DNA from: Comamonas kerstersii
Lineage (GTDB): Bacteria; Pseudomonadota; Gammaproteobacteria; Burkholderiales; Burkholderiaceae_C
Reading direction: 5' to 3'
DNA length: 64,000 bases
NCBI RefSeq assembly: GCF_008801935.1
Contig: NZ_VZOT01000008.1
Coordinates: 1-64,000, forward strand
In this document: positions 53,022 to 61,289 of the stretch, one piece after another
Position numbering within the stretch: position 1 is the stretch's first letter
Layout: every line of letters begins with the position of its first letter
Notes under the pieces: model-generated
The model's database searches: none
What the model was told of the DNA's origin: nothing
What the model saw: the letters and a program-made list of their open reading frames with translations, nothing else
Program-made: the position numbers and the translations under genes

Positions 53022-53645
53022 TTAATGCGCAAGGTGCAAACCGCATTCGCGCTGCTCTTCGCCCTTGGTCGGATCGACGTAGTCGAAGTTATTGGGCAGG
53101 CCGTGCTTTTCGCAGTATTCGTACAAGTCCTTGGACGACCAGTGCAGCAGCGGTGCGACCTTGATGAGGCCATCCGGGTTGATGCTCACGGGCTCCATCT
53201 GCGCACGCACGGCGCTGTCCGTGGCACGCAGGGCGGTGAACCAGACTTCAGGCTGGGTCTCGCGCAGTGCGCGGGCAAAAGGCTCGAGCTTCACTTCTTC
53301 GGTGAAAGCCGCGTGGCGTGGGTCATCCAGCGCTGGTGTCGGGCCTTCCACGGCCTCGCGGTGGGCACGTGAGCGCAGCGGCAGGTAGATCTTGAGGTTC
53401 AGGCCCAGCTGCTGGGTGACGGCGTCGGCAAACTGGTAGGTGGCCGGCGTGTTGTAGCCGTTGTCCATCCAGATCACGGGCACATCGGGCTGTACCTGGC
53501 TGACCATGTGCAGGATCACGGCCTCAAACGGGCGAAAGTTGGTCGTGACAATGGCGCGCTTGTTCAGACCCAGTGCCCAGCGCACCAGACCTTCTGCATC
53601 GTGGCCGAGTGCGGCATTGACTTTGGCAAGGTCGAGCTGGCTCAT
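53022..53645 (-). CDS. cysH: Assimilatory phosphoadenylyl/adenylyl-sulfate reductase
   Basis: 207 residues. PP-loop-like fold (TTNFRPFEAVILHM; DNGYNTPATYQFAD) and the C-terminal catalytic ECGLH. The two Cys-Cys pairs that bind a 4Fe-4S cluster in APS reductases are absent; the only other Cys is in YEYCEK. This pattern fits the PAPS-type enzyme. However, no CysC kinase to make PAPS is in the cluster, so it must lie elsewhere or the substrate differs. The start overlaps the DUF934 gene by 4 bases. Confidence 0.85.
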   Translation of the reverse strand: MSQLDLAKVNAALGHDAEGLVRWALGLNKRAIVTTNFRPFEAVILHMVSQVQPDVPVIWMDNGYNTPATYQFADAVTQQLGLNLKIYLPLRSRAHREAVEGPTPALDDPRHAAFTEEVKLEPFARALRETQPEVWFTALRATDSAVRAQMEPVSINPDGLIKVAPLLHWSSKDLYEYCEKHGLPNNFDYVDPTKGEEQRECGLHLAH

Positions 53646-54028
53646 GCCGCCTCCACAAAATGGGGCTTGGGGTTGACGGCGTCGGCCTGATAGAAGCCGC
53701 TGAAGCGCTCAAACTGGCGCTGTGCATCAGCCTGGTCTACGCCTTCGCGCAGCACGGCGGTGCTAAAGCCTGTGCGGTACATCTGCACCAGCTGGTCAAT
53801 CAGCACATCGCCCGTGGCGCGGATGTCACCTGCAAACTTGCGGCGGCGGCGCAGCAGGTAGGCCTGTGTGAAGGCGCGGCCATCGGTAAAGGCGGGAAAG
53901 TGCAGGTCAATCTGTGTGACGCCGTCCAGATTCACATCCAGCACATTCACGTCATTGGCAAGCACCAGGATGCCGTTGCCGCTCTCGGCGGGACTCTGGT
54001 AGTCGGTATGGGCCAAGATTTTCATCAT
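53642..54028 (-). CDS. DUF934 protein of the sulfate assimilation operon
   Basis: 128 residues, DUF934 family: LANDVNVLDVNLDGVTQIDL, FPAFTDGRAFTQAYLLRRRR and GDVLIDQLVQMYRTGF. Members almost always sit between the sulfite reductase and cysH genes, as here, and are assumed to help sulfite reduction, but the biochemical role is unknown. The start may be the second Met. Confidence 0.9.
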   Translation of the reverse strand: MMKILAHTDYQSPAESGNGILVLANDVNVLDVNLDGVTQIDLHFPAFTDGRAFTQAYLLRRRRKFAGDIRATGDVLIDQLVQMYRTGFSTAVLREGVDQADAQRQFERFSGFYQADAVNPKPHFVEAA

Positions 54029-54053
54029 TCAATCCTTGTTCTTCTCTTGGTAT

Positions 54054-55841
54054 TCAGACGGCTTCTACGGCTTCAGGCGCGGGGTGGCGCGCAGCCTTGC
54101 CCGCTTCCTTGAAGGGGTCCAGCCCCACACGGCGAACGGTGTCGATAAAGCGCTCGCCCTGTGTGCGCAGGTCGCGGTAAGTGGTCAAGACGGCTTCGAG
54201 CACATCAGGCACTTCGGCTGCAGAGAAGGAGGGGCCAATCACCTTGCCAGCGACGGTGTCGCCCGAGAGCTTGGAGCCGTCCGAGCCGCCCAGCGTGACC
54301 TGGTACCACTCCTTGCCGTCCTTATCCACGCCCAGAATGCCGATGTGGCCGCTGTGGTGGTGACCGCAGGAGTTGATGCAGCCGCTGATGTGCAGGTCGA
54401 TGTCGCCAATGTCGTCCAGCTCGTCCAGATCCTGGTAGCGCTGGGTGATGGCTTCGGCAATTGGCAGGCTGCGGGCATTGGCCAGTGCGCAGAAGTCGCC
54501 ACCGGGGCAGGCAATCATGTCGGTCAGCAGGGCCACATTGGCGCTGGCCAGTCCCAGCGCGCGTGCGGCTTCGTACAGCGCGGTCAGCTGGCTCACATGC
54601 ACCCAGGGCAGGACCACGTTCTGGTCGTGGGTGATGCGTGCCTCACCTGCGGAGAACTGGTCCATGAGTTCCGCCAGTGCTTCCAGCTGCAAGGCGGATG
54701 CATCACCGGGGGCCTGGCCGGGGCGTTTGAAGGACAGCGTCACGGCGCGCAGCTGCGGATTGCGGTGCTGGTGCACATTGCGTGTCAGCCAGCGGGCAAA
54801 AGCGGGCGTCTTGGCGGCGTAATCAATCAGTGCCTGCTCTGCAAGCGATGGGTTGACATCGGCAATCTCTGGCAGGACTGGGTCCACAAAGCAGGCCGCT
54901 ACGCGGTCAAACTCGGCCTGTGGAATGGTGTGGGGGCCACCGTCCACCTCCAGAATCTGGCGGTACTCTTCTTCCACGGCATCGATATAGGCCTGGCCTT
55001 CGGCCTTGACCAGAATCTTGATGCGCGCCTTGTATTTGTTGTCGCGGCGGCCCAGCTCGTTGTACACGCGCACAATGGCTTCGATGTAATTCATGATCTG
55101 GTTCCAGGGCAGGAACTCACGAATCACCGTGCCGACGACGGGCGTGCGGCCCATGCCGCCACCGACGAAGACCTTGAAGCCAATCTCACCGGCTTCGTTC
55201 TTGACCAGGTGCAGGCCCACGTCATGCCAGCCGGTGGCTGCGCGGTCTTCCTTGGCACCCGAAATGGCAATCTTGAACTTGCGGGGCAGGAAGGCGAACT
55301 CTGGGTGCAGGGTGGTCCACTGGCGCAGGATTTCGGCGTAGGGGCGGGGGTCCACGATTTCATCGACGGCAATACCCGCCAGCGCATCGGTGGTGGTGTT
55401 GCGGATGCAGTTGCCGCTGGTCTGGATGCCGTGCAGATTGGCTGTGGCCAGCAGTTCCATCACATCGGCAGCCTTGGACAGGGGAATCCAGTTGAACTGC
55501 ACATTGGTGCGGGTGGTGAAGTGGGCGCAGTGGGTGGGCAGGAACTTGGTGCCCAGTTTGCCCTGGCCTTCCATGGCGGCCTTGAAGACTTCGGCTTCAG
55601 GCTCGTCGTACTCACGGGCCACACGGGCCAGCACGCGGATTTGCTGGCTGTTCACTTCACCGTAGGGAATGGCCACGCGCAGCATGGGTGCGTAGCGCTG
55701 CACATACCAGCCGTTTTGCAGGCGCAGCGGACGGAAATCGTCTTCAGAGAGCTTGCCGGTCTGCCAGCGTTCGAGCTGGTCACGGAACTGGGCGGCCCGT
55801 TGCTTGAGGAATGCTTTGTCGAATTCTGTGTATTGGTACAT
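54054..55841 (-). CDS. cysI: Sulfite reductase (hemoprotein, ferredoxin/NADPH type)
   Basis: 595 residues from ATG 55841 (MYQYTEFDKAFLKQ). Two ferrodoxin-like/siroheme halves. Cluster and siroheme Cys ligands are in ACPGGDFC (near 443) and SGCINSCGHHHSG (near 490). It reduces sulfite to sulfide with six electrons. No flavoprotein CysJ is adjacent, so electrons may come from ferredoxin (FdxA and its reductase lie 3.5 kb downstream). First gene of the operon cysI-DUF934-cysH-cysD-cysN. Confidence 0.92.
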   Translation of the reverse strand: MYQYTEFDKAFLKQRAAQFRDQLERWQTGKLSEDDFRPLRLQNGWYVQRYAPMLRVAIPYGEVNSQQIRVLARVAREYDEPEAEVFKAAMEGQGKLGTKFLPTHCAHFTTRTNVQFNWIPLSKAADVMELLATANLHGIQTSGNCIRNTTTDALAGIAVDEIVDPRPYAEILRQWTTLHPEFAFLPRKFKIAISGAKEDRAATGWHDVGLHLVKNEAGEIGFKVFVGGGMGRTPVVGTVIREFLPWNQIMNYIEAIVRVYNELGRRDNKYKARIKILVKAEGQAYIDAVEEEYRQILEVDGGPHTIPQAEFDRVAACFVDPVLPEIADVNPSLAEQALIDYAAKTPAFARWLTRNVHQHRNPQLRAVTLSFKRPGQAPGDASALQLEALAELMDQFSAGEARITHDQNVVLPWVHVSQLTALYEAARALGLASANVALLTDMIACPGGDFCALANARSLPIAEAITQRYQDLDELDDIGDIDLHISGCINSCGHHHSGHIGILGVDKDGKEWYQVTLGGSDGSKLSGDTVAGKVIGPSFSAAEVPDVLEAVLTTYRDLRTQGERFIDTVRRVGLDPFKEAGKAARHPAPEAVEAV

Positions 55842-55916
55842 GGCGCAGTCGCTGTCGTGGGTAGAGGCATTCAACGGCTGAAGGCCTCACGCTGGCTGCG
55901 GACTGTAAGCAAGCTC

Positions 55917-55975
55917 TTTATGATTTCAAAATATTATTTTGTTTTTGAACTATCTCTTTTTGTTATATAGATCTG
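55917..55975 (-). promoter_or_regulatory. AT-rich promoter region of the cys operon with inverted repeat
   Basis: A strongly AT-rich block, unusual for this genome. On the minus strand TTCAAAA pairs with TTTTGAA across 11 bases, and TTTTGAAATC recurs upstream of the sulfate-binding protein gene at 59911. It is a candidate CysB-binding site. Confidence 0.5.
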
Positions 55976-55998
55976 CGCAGTTTGCAGCAAACCGGCGC

Positions 55999-56021
55999 AA
56001 AAAAGCTCCCGAAGGAGCTTG
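55999..56021 (-). terminator. Intrinsic terminator of the SirB-like gene
   Basis: On the minus strand AAGCTCC-TTCG-GGAGCTTTTTTG: a 7-bp stem with a stable TTCG tetraloop and T6 tract, 22 bases after the gene's stop. Confidence 0.88.
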
Positions 56022-56043
56022 GCGCTTGTGCTAAGTCAATGAC

Positions 56044-56409
56044 TTAAAAAGGCTTGATGGCCATCAGTGCACACAGTGCTAGCAGTATCAGCAGCTGCAA
56101 TGCCAGCAGGCCGCGGCGCAGCGTCAGCTGTTCAACGGCGCTGGTACGCTTCGCGAAACCCGCAGACAGACCGTGCACCACGAACAGAACCAGGCCGATG
56201 TAGGGGTACATCATCTGCTGCCAGGGGCCGACAAAGGTCACAGCCAGTCCTGTGAGCGCGGCCAGGCCGCCAAAGATACGGGTGAACACATAGGCCAGTG
56301 GGCTGCGTGCTGCAGGCGCTGCCTTCCAGGCCATGAGTACAAAGGCTATCGACGCCAGCAGCGTGAGCACGGCCAGCAGCATGTGGGAGTGTTTGAGAGC
56401 GGTATACAT
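56044..56409 (-). CDS. SirB2-like small membrane protein
   Basis: 121 residues, four hydrophobic helices, starting MYTALKHSHMLLAVLTLLAS. The KHSHM/HxxH start and GPWQQMMYPYIGLVLFVVHG fit the SirB family of inner-membrane proteins with no settled function. Single gene with its own terminator, upstream of the cys operon on the same strand. Confidence 0.75.
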   Translation of the reverse strand: MYTALKHSHMLLAVLTLLASIAFVLMAWKAAPAARSPLAYVFTRIFGGLAALTGLAVTFVGPWQQMMYPYIGLVLFVVHGLSAGFAKRTSAVEQLTLRRGLLALQLLILLALCALMAIKPF

Positions 56410-56431
56410 GGTCTGAGAAATAAGAAAAACA

Positions 56432-56522
56432 AAAATGTAGCTTATACCGCAGGAAAATTCAGGGGTTGAGGTACTTTCTATTTTGAAAACAAGGGTTTAT
56501 ATGAGCTAGCAGCTCTCTTTTT
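56432..56522 (+). repeat. R1 repeat overlapping the mnmC 3' end
   Basis: AATGTAGCTTATACCGC and AGCTAGCAGCTCTCTTTTTT are the degraded arms; TTTTGAAAAC lies inside. The repeat runs into the last codons of mnmC (KKESC), so it supplies that gene's stop region. Confidence 0.55.
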
Positions 56523-58284
56523 TGATACTGCGCGCCAGGCGCTCTGTGCCCAGGTGCTGGGCCAGCCTGTGGTCCAGTGGCAAAGGCTCGCCATGCAGCT
56601 GGGCCGCGATGAGTTCGCCACAGAGCACAGACAGGGTCAGGCCTCGCGCGCCCATGGCTGTGCTGGCCCAGAGCCCGGGCGCAGCCTGGCTGACGGGCCC
56701 TGCAATGGGCAGGCGGTCATGACTGGCGCAGCGCACACGGCCCCAGGTGGGCTGGCAGTGCTCGTCTCCGGGCGTAAACCAAGGTTGCAACACCGGCGCG
56801 CTGCGTGGCAGCAGGGTGGAGAGCTTGTCGTAATTGACGGCATGGGCGGCGTCCTGATCGGCCTGGCTGATGGGCATGGTGTCCACATCGCGCTCAAAGG
56901 TAGAGCCCATGACCCAGGCATGGCCACCCTGCATGGGGACATGCGTGACCAGATTGCCATTGCCGTTGACGGGAAAGGGCGGCAGCGCTGTGGCATTGGC
57001 AGCTGTGTGCCAGCCCCAGCTGATCTGTCCGCGCAGTGACTGCAGCTCCCACTGCATGCCGTCTGGCAGCAGGGCAGGTGTGGCAGGGCCACAGGCGAGT
57101 ATGAGCAGATCTGCCTGGGCGATCACCTGAGCAGCATTGTCGAGCGCCTGCCACTGACCGCCTTCGCTGCGAGCCAGGCGGTTCACCTGCGTGTTGCCCT
57201 GAAAACGAATCTGAGGATGCGCCAGCTGGGTCTTGACCAGCTGCGCAGGCCGCACCCAGCCCGCCTGTGCATGCCAGCAGGCGATGGTGTCGGCATCCAG
57301 CCCTGCGGTCTGTAGCTGCGCTGCGGTGGTGGCATGGCTCCATTGCGCGCCGGGGCCGTTGGCCCAGCTGGCAGGCAGGCCTGTGCCGCCATCGGTGCAG
57401 TGCTCGAGCACGCCGCTCAGGCCCCAGTCCTGATCTTTTTCGCACAGGTCGCGCAGGCGCTGCAGCGTCAGCCGCACCCCATTGCGTGACAGGCGTGAGA
57501 GTACGCTGTCGTCGGGCGAGACATGGGGGCAGAACAAGCCCGCAGGCAGGCCAGATGCACCATCGGCCGGTTCATCCCCTGCGCCGAGCACGGTGACCTG
57601 CCAGCCGCGCACGGCCAGGCTGCGCGCGACGGCGCTGCCAGCCAGCCCCGCGCCGATGACCAGTGCTGTGCCCGGCTGAGTGACAGCTTCGTGTTCCCCA
57701 GCACTGCGCTTGCGAGGCTCCCAGCGCGGTGCGTAGTGCGCCAGTGGCGGCTCGTGGCCATCTGCGAGGGCAAAGCCAGCAGCTTGCAGTGCCTGCTGCA
57801 GTGGCGCTGAAGGCTGACTGAGCTGCAGCACGCTGCCACGCTGGCAGTGGCGCGCCAGGGCTTTGACGCTGTAGGCGTCGGTCAGAAATTCAGGGTGCAG
57901 CAGCAGAGCATCGGCTGTGCTGGTCTGCTGGCGCAGCATGGTCTGGGCGTCGCCCACCCACAGCGTCAGCAGCACACGGCCTTGTGCAAAGCTCAGGCGG
58001 TGCACGCCGGGCAGCAGCCCGTACAGCTGCTGTGCCAGCTCCCGGGCTTGCGCTGTACATGCTGCAGGGGCTTGCGCCAGCACGGCATCTGCAGCCAGCG
58101 GCTGCGCCAGGATGCCGGTGAAATGCAGCAACTGGCTGCGCTGCGCATCGGCCTGCCACGCTGCCCATGCCTGCAGAAAGTGCTGGCCCTGCGCAAAGTC
58201 CGTGCTGAGCATGCGCCAGCAGGTGCGGCCTTGCCAGGCAAGCAGGTCAGGGTGAAGAGGGCAGGAGGCAAAAGAGGCAGGCAT
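56506..58284 (-). CDS. mnmC: MnmC-like tRNA U34 modification enzyme with degenerate methyltransferase domain
   Basis: 592 residues. The C-terminal 400 form a DAO-type FAD oxidoreductase (GTALVIGAGLAGSAVARSLA; GLPAGLFCPHVSPDDS; STAMGARGLTLSVLCGELIA), the MnmC2 part that turns cmnm5s2U34 into nm5s2U34. The N-terminal 200 residues occupy the place of the MnmC1 methyltransferase, but the SAM motif, normally GFGxGxNFL, reads DFAQGQHFL and the DAFSP motif is not seen. The methylation step may be lost or done elsewhere. The stop codon lies within an R1 repeat. Confidence 0.85.
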   Translation of the reverse strand: MPASFASCPLHPDLLAWQGRTCWRMLSTDFAQGQHFLQAWAAWQADAQRSQLLHFTGILAQPLAADAVLAQAPAACTAQARELAQQLYGLLPGVHRLSFAQGRVLLTLWVGDAQTMLRQQTSTADALLLHPEFLTDAYSVKALARHCQRGSVLQLSQPSAPLQQALQAAGFALADGHEPPLAHYAPRWEPRKRSAGEHEAVTQPGTALVIGAGLAGSAVARSLAVRGWQVTVLGAGDEPADGASGLPAGLFCPHVSPDDSVLSRLSRNGVRLTLQRLRDLCEKDQDWGLSGVLEHCTDGGTGLPASWANGPGAQWSHATTAAQLQTAGLDADTIACWHAQAGWVRPAQLVKTQLAHPQIRFQGNTQVNRLARSEGGQWQALDNAAQVIAQADLLILACGPATPALLPDGMQWELQSLRGQISWGWHTAANATALPPFPVNGNGNLVTHVPMQGGHAWVMGSTFERDVDTMPISQADQDAAHAVNYDKLSTLLPRSAPVLQPWFTPGDEHCQPTWGRVRCASHDRLPIAGPVSQAAPGLWASTAMGARGLTLSVLCGELIAAQLHGEPLPLDHRLAQHLGTERLARSIKKESC

Positions 58285-58315
58285 GAAACGCAGTCAATCA
58301 GTGCAGCAACGAAAT

Positions 58316-58981
58316 TTACTCCCAGCGCTGCTGGTAGGAAAACACGGGCAGTCGCCAGCCAAAGCGGATGGCTGCCAGACGCAACGCCAGGCCGCCAGCA
58401 AAGCACAGTGCCGTGCTGATGCCCAGCGGCACCTGCAGCCACTGCAGGCCCAGATACAGCAGGCAGACGATCATGGAGACGCTGGCGTACAGCTCACGGC
58501 GGAAGACCACGGGCACCTGGTTGCACAGCACATCGCGTAAAATGCCGCCGCTGATGCCGGTGATCATGCCTGCCATGACCACGACCAGCGGGTCATAGCC
58601 GAGCTTGATGGCCACATCGCTGCCAATCAGCGAAAAAGCAATCAGGCCCATGGCATCCATGAGCAGGAACAGATGCTTCATGCGCTGCATGTAGCGCGCA
58701 ATGATGGTGGTCAACAGACCGGCAGACACCACCAGATAGACATAGGCAGGGTGCTGCGTCCAGCCAATGGGGTAGTTGCCCAGCACCATGTCACGGATGG
58801 TGCCGCCGCCCAGTGCGGTGACAAAGGCAATCACGACCACGCCAAAAATATCCATATTGCGCCGCCCGGCAGCAAGCGCGCCAGACATGGCTTCGGCGGT
58901 GATGGCGATCAGGTAGATGACCAGAATGACGTTCAGCTGGGTGCTGAAGACGGAATGCAGAAAGTCAAGCAAGGTGGACAC
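58316..58981 (-). CDS. TRIC/UPF0126 membrane protein under glycine riboswitch control
   Basis: 221 residues, six to seven helices in two similar TRIC halves (AITAEAMSGALAAGRRNMDI ... GGGTIRDMVLG; LMDAMGLIAFSLIGSDVAI ... SGGILRDVLCNQVP). The GGxxRD motifs are the family signature. The tandem glycine riboswitch 70 bases upstream strongly suggests that it exports or takes up glycine. Confidence 0.88.
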   Translation of the reverse strand: MSTLLDFLHSVFSTQLNVILVIYLIAITAEAMSGALAAGRRNMDIFGVVVIAFVTALGGGTIRDMVLGNYPIGWTQHPAYVYLVVSAGLLTTIIARYMQRMKHLFLLMDAMGLIAFSLIGSDVAIKLGYDPLVVVMAGMITGISGGILRDVLCNQVPVVFRRELYASVSMIVCLLYLGLQWLQVPLGISTALCFAGGLALRLAAIRFGWRLPVFSYQQRWE

Positions 58982-59052
58982 AGTGACACATGACGGGTGA
59001 GTCCACGCGCCAGCAGCCTGCCAGTGGCAAGAGGCTTGTGGGGCATGGAATA

Positions 59053-59263
59053 AGCCTCTCCCGCTGTCCTTTTACCTGAGAGTTTTTGCGCAACCCCTGT
59101 TTCGGCATGGGTGCGCTTGCCCCTTCGGTGAACCGGCTGGTCAGTGCTGACCCCGGCTGCTCTCCAGTCGGCGTATGTGTTCCGTGGTACTTGTGCCTGA
59201 GCGATTATGGGAGTTTGCGCCTTCGGCGGAGGTGGGCCGGATAAGGCTGCCTCGCTCTCCCAC
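59053..59263 (-). ncRNA. Tandem glycine riboswitch
   Basis: On the minus strand two gcvT-type aptamers follow each other. The first opens with GGGAGAGCGAGG and has GCCGAAGGCGCAAACTCCC. The second, after CTGGAGAGC, has ACCGAAGGGGCAAGC and ends with AAACTCTCAGGTAAAAGGAC then AGCGGGAGAGG. These are the conserved glycine-binding strings of the family. It precedes the TRIC/UPF0126 gene. No terminator hairpin is obvious between aptamer and gene, so control may be at translation. Confidence 0.92.
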
Positions 59264-59331
59264 GGAATCCAAAACTTGTGATTATGGACCGAGTCCAGGC
59301 CTTTGCTGTGCGTGCAAGGGCATGCCGCTAC

Positions 59332-59362
59332 AAAAAAGCCCATCCGTTTGGGGATGGGCTTT
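59332..59362 (-). terminator. Intrinsic terminator downstream of yggX
   Basis: On the minus strand AAAGCCCATCC-CCAAAC-GGATGGGCTTTTTTG, an 11-bp stem with T6 tract. It lies 26 bases beyond the ancestral yggX stop codon (59388) and over 200 bases beyond the present one. Confidence 0.9.
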
Positions 59363-59387
59363 GGGGCAGGCAGTGCTGCAGGCGCAA

Positions 59388-59634
59388 TTACGCGCTGGGA
59401 GGCACGTAGCCTGCCGCTGCATCGGCAGCGGCGCCAAAGAAGTGGTTTTGTTCAAACCCCTTCTTGATCGGCTTCATTGCATTACGCCGATGGCGGGACA
59501 TATCCCGCCGCAGCGTCTGCGCCGCTGCCAAAAAAGTGGTTTTGTTCAAACCCCTTCTTGATCGGCTTCATTGCATTACGCCGATGGCGGGACATATCCC
59601 GCCGCAGCGTCTGCGCCGCTGCCAAAGAAGTGGT
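59388..59634 (-). repeat. 94-bp tandem duplication of the yggX 3' end
   Basis: AGTGGTTTT occurs at 59441, 59535 and 59629, spacing 94 bases. Each full unit contains a complete YggX C-terminus coding segment ([18 protein letters not shown]), a stop and a short tail. The most distal copy (59388-59446) reads [18 protein letters not shown] plus stop, looks like the original end of the gene, and is no longer translated. Confidence 0.9.
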
Positions 59635-59848
59635 TTTCCATTTGACGGGCGAGGTACTGGCGGGCACGGGCATCGGCCAGGTTCAGGCGGTTTTCGTTGA
59701 CCAGCATGGTCTGGTGCTTGAGCCAGTCGGCCCAGGCTTGCTTGCTCACATTTTCAAAAATGCGCTTGCCCAGCTCGCCGGGGTAGGGTGGAAAGTCCAA
59801 ACCTTCAGCGTCTTGACCCAGTTTGATGCAATGAACAGTACGTGCCAT
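59576..59848 (-). CDS. yggX: Fe(2+)-trafficking protein YggX
   Basis: 90 residues, the usual length. [20 protein letters not shown] with the conserved Cys7, [20 protein letters not shown] and [19 protein letters not shown] match the family. It is linked to iron supply for Fe-S repair and oxidative stress resistance. AGGAAC precedes the ATG. The 3' end has been duplicated twice in tandem; the current C-terminus [14 protein letters not shown] differs slightly from the relict [14 protein letters not shown]. Confidence 0.95.
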   Translation of the reverse strand: MARTVHCIKLGQDAEGLDFPPYPGELGKRIFENVSKQAWADWLKHQTMLVNENRLNLADARARQYLARQMENHFFGSGADAAAGYVPPSA

Positions 59849-59999
59849 GGGGTTCCTCTATGGATTTCAGATGTTTAGGTAATAAAGAACTGAAATCTTA
59901 TTGGTTTAAGTTTTGAAATCTTGCTTTCAGAATGCAAGGCGACGAACAAAAAGCACCGCAACGCACCGTTTTGTCACCACATTCCCAAGAAAGCAGAAC
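59849..59999 (+). promoter_or_regulatory. Promoter region of the sulfate-binding protein gene
   Basis: Two TGAAATCTT repeats (59891 and 59914), the second as TTTTGAAATC, lie in an AT-rich block. The same TTTTGAAATC occurs in the cysI promoter region. This suggests shared control, most likely by CysB. Confidence 0.45.
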
Positions 60000-61025
60000 A
60001 TGAAAAATCGCCGCAACTTTATCAAGTTTCCTGTTGCCCTCAGCCTTCTGGTGGGCTTCTCCTTGGGCGCAGTGCCATCTTTCGCTGCTGAGCCCGTGAC
60101 CCTGCTCAATGTCTCCTACGACCCGACCCGTGAGCTGTATGTGGACTACAACAAGGCATTTGCCAAGCACTGGAAGGAAAAAACCGGCCAGGACGTGAGC
60201 GTCAAGCAGTCGCACGGCGGCTCGGGCAAACAGGCGCGCTCCATCATTGACGGCATTGACGCCGATGTGGCCACGCTGGCGCTGGCGGGTGATATTGATG
60301 CCCTGGTCAAGAACGGCAACCACCTGGCGGCTGACTGGCAACAGAAGCTGCCCCTGAACAGCGCGCCTTACACATCGACGATTGTGTTTCTCGTCAAAAA
60401 AGGCAACCCCAAGAACCTGAAAGACTGGGATGACCTGGTCAAGCCCGGCGTGCAGGTGATTACGCCCAACCCCAAGACTTCGGGCGGCGCACGCTGGAAC
60501 TACCTGGCGGCCTGGGAATTTGCCAAGCGCAAAAACGGTGGCGATGAAGCCAAGGCCAAGGAGTTTGTGAAAAAGCTCTACGAAAACGTGCCCGTGCTGG
60601 ACACCGGCGCGCGTGGCTCCACCATCACCTTTGTGCAGCGTGGCGTGGGTGATGTGCTGCTGGCCTGGGAGAACGAAGCCTTTCTGGCACTGAAGGAGTT
60701 TGGCCCCGAGAAGTTTGAAATCGTGGCACCTTCGATTTCCATTCTGGCCGAGCCTACCGTTGCCGTGGTAGACAAAGTCGTAGACAAGAAGGGCACACGT
60801 GAGGTGGCGCAGGCCTATCTGGAGTACCTGTACTCTGAGGAAGGCCAGAAGATTGCAGCGCGCAACTACTACCGCCCGACCAACGACAAGATCAAGGCCG
60901 AGTTTGCGCAGCAGTTCCCCCAGCTGGAGCTGTTCACCATTGACCAGGCCTTTGGTGGCTGGGCCAAGGCGGACAAGGCACACTTTGCCGATGGCGGCAG
61001 CTTTGACCAGATTTACGTGAAGTAA
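60000..61025 (+). CDS. sbp: Sulfate/thiosulfate ABC transporter periplasmic binding protein
   Basis: 341 residues from ATG 60000 ([10 protein letters not shown]). Signal peptide cut near AVPSFAA. Sulfate-binding fold: [75 protein letters not shown]. Binds sulfate or thiosulfate for CysTWA, whose genes are not in the window. Likely co-regulated with the cys operon. Confidence 0.95.
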   Translation: MKNRRNFIKFPVALSLLVGFSLGAVPSFAAEPVTLLNVSYDPTRELYVDYNKAFAKHWKEKTGQDVSVKQSHGGSGKQARSIIDGIDADVATLALAGDIDALVKNGNHLAADWQQKLPLNSAPYTSTIVFLVKKGNPKNLKDWDDLVKPGVQVITPNPKTSGGARWNYLAAWEFAKRKNGGDEAKAKEFVKKLYENVPVLDTGARGSTITFVQRGVGDVLLAWENEAFLALKEFGPEKFEIVAPSISILAEPTVAVVDKVVDKKGTREVAQAYLEYLYSEEGQKIAARNYYRPTNDKIKAEFAQQFPQLELFTIDQAFGGWAKADKAHFADGGSFDQIYVK

Positions 61026-61064
61026 TAAGCAGCCTGCGCTCTCGCTGCTGCAAGGAGGAGGACC

Positions 61065-61259
61065 ATGACACCGACCACCAGACCGTTTGTGCAGGCTGCG
61101 CCGTCGCAGCAAGTGTTGCGTGTGCTGCGCACCACCGCCAGGCAGTGGGGCATGTGCATGGTGCTGCCTCTGAGCCGCGCCACGGCACCAGTACAGCAGC
61201 CATCAAAAACCGATGCGCCCTGTGCAAGGCACACAGCTTGCGATAAGGCGGCTGCATAG
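61065..61259 (+). CDS. Small hypothetical protein with very strong ribosome-binding site
   Basis: 64 residues, beginning MTPTTRPFVQAAPSQQVLRV, preceded by AAGGAGGAGGACC, the best Shine-Dalgarno of the window. It contains Arg, Thr, Ala and Pro in plenty and three Cys (GMCMVLP, DAPCARHTACDK). It lies 39 bases after sbp and 35 bases before a terminator, so it may be the last gene of the sbp transcript. No homologue is recognised. Confidence 0.5.
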   Translation: MTPTTRPFVQAAPSQQVLRVLRTTARQWGMCMVLPLSRATAPVQQPSKTDAPCARHTACDKAAA

Positions 61260-61289
61260 ACAGGTCCGAAGCAGGTACATAGCACTTGC

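Noticed and set aside
54036-55970. 644-codon plus-strand frame opposite cysI
   Set aside because: Antisense of sulfite reductase; no independent motifs.
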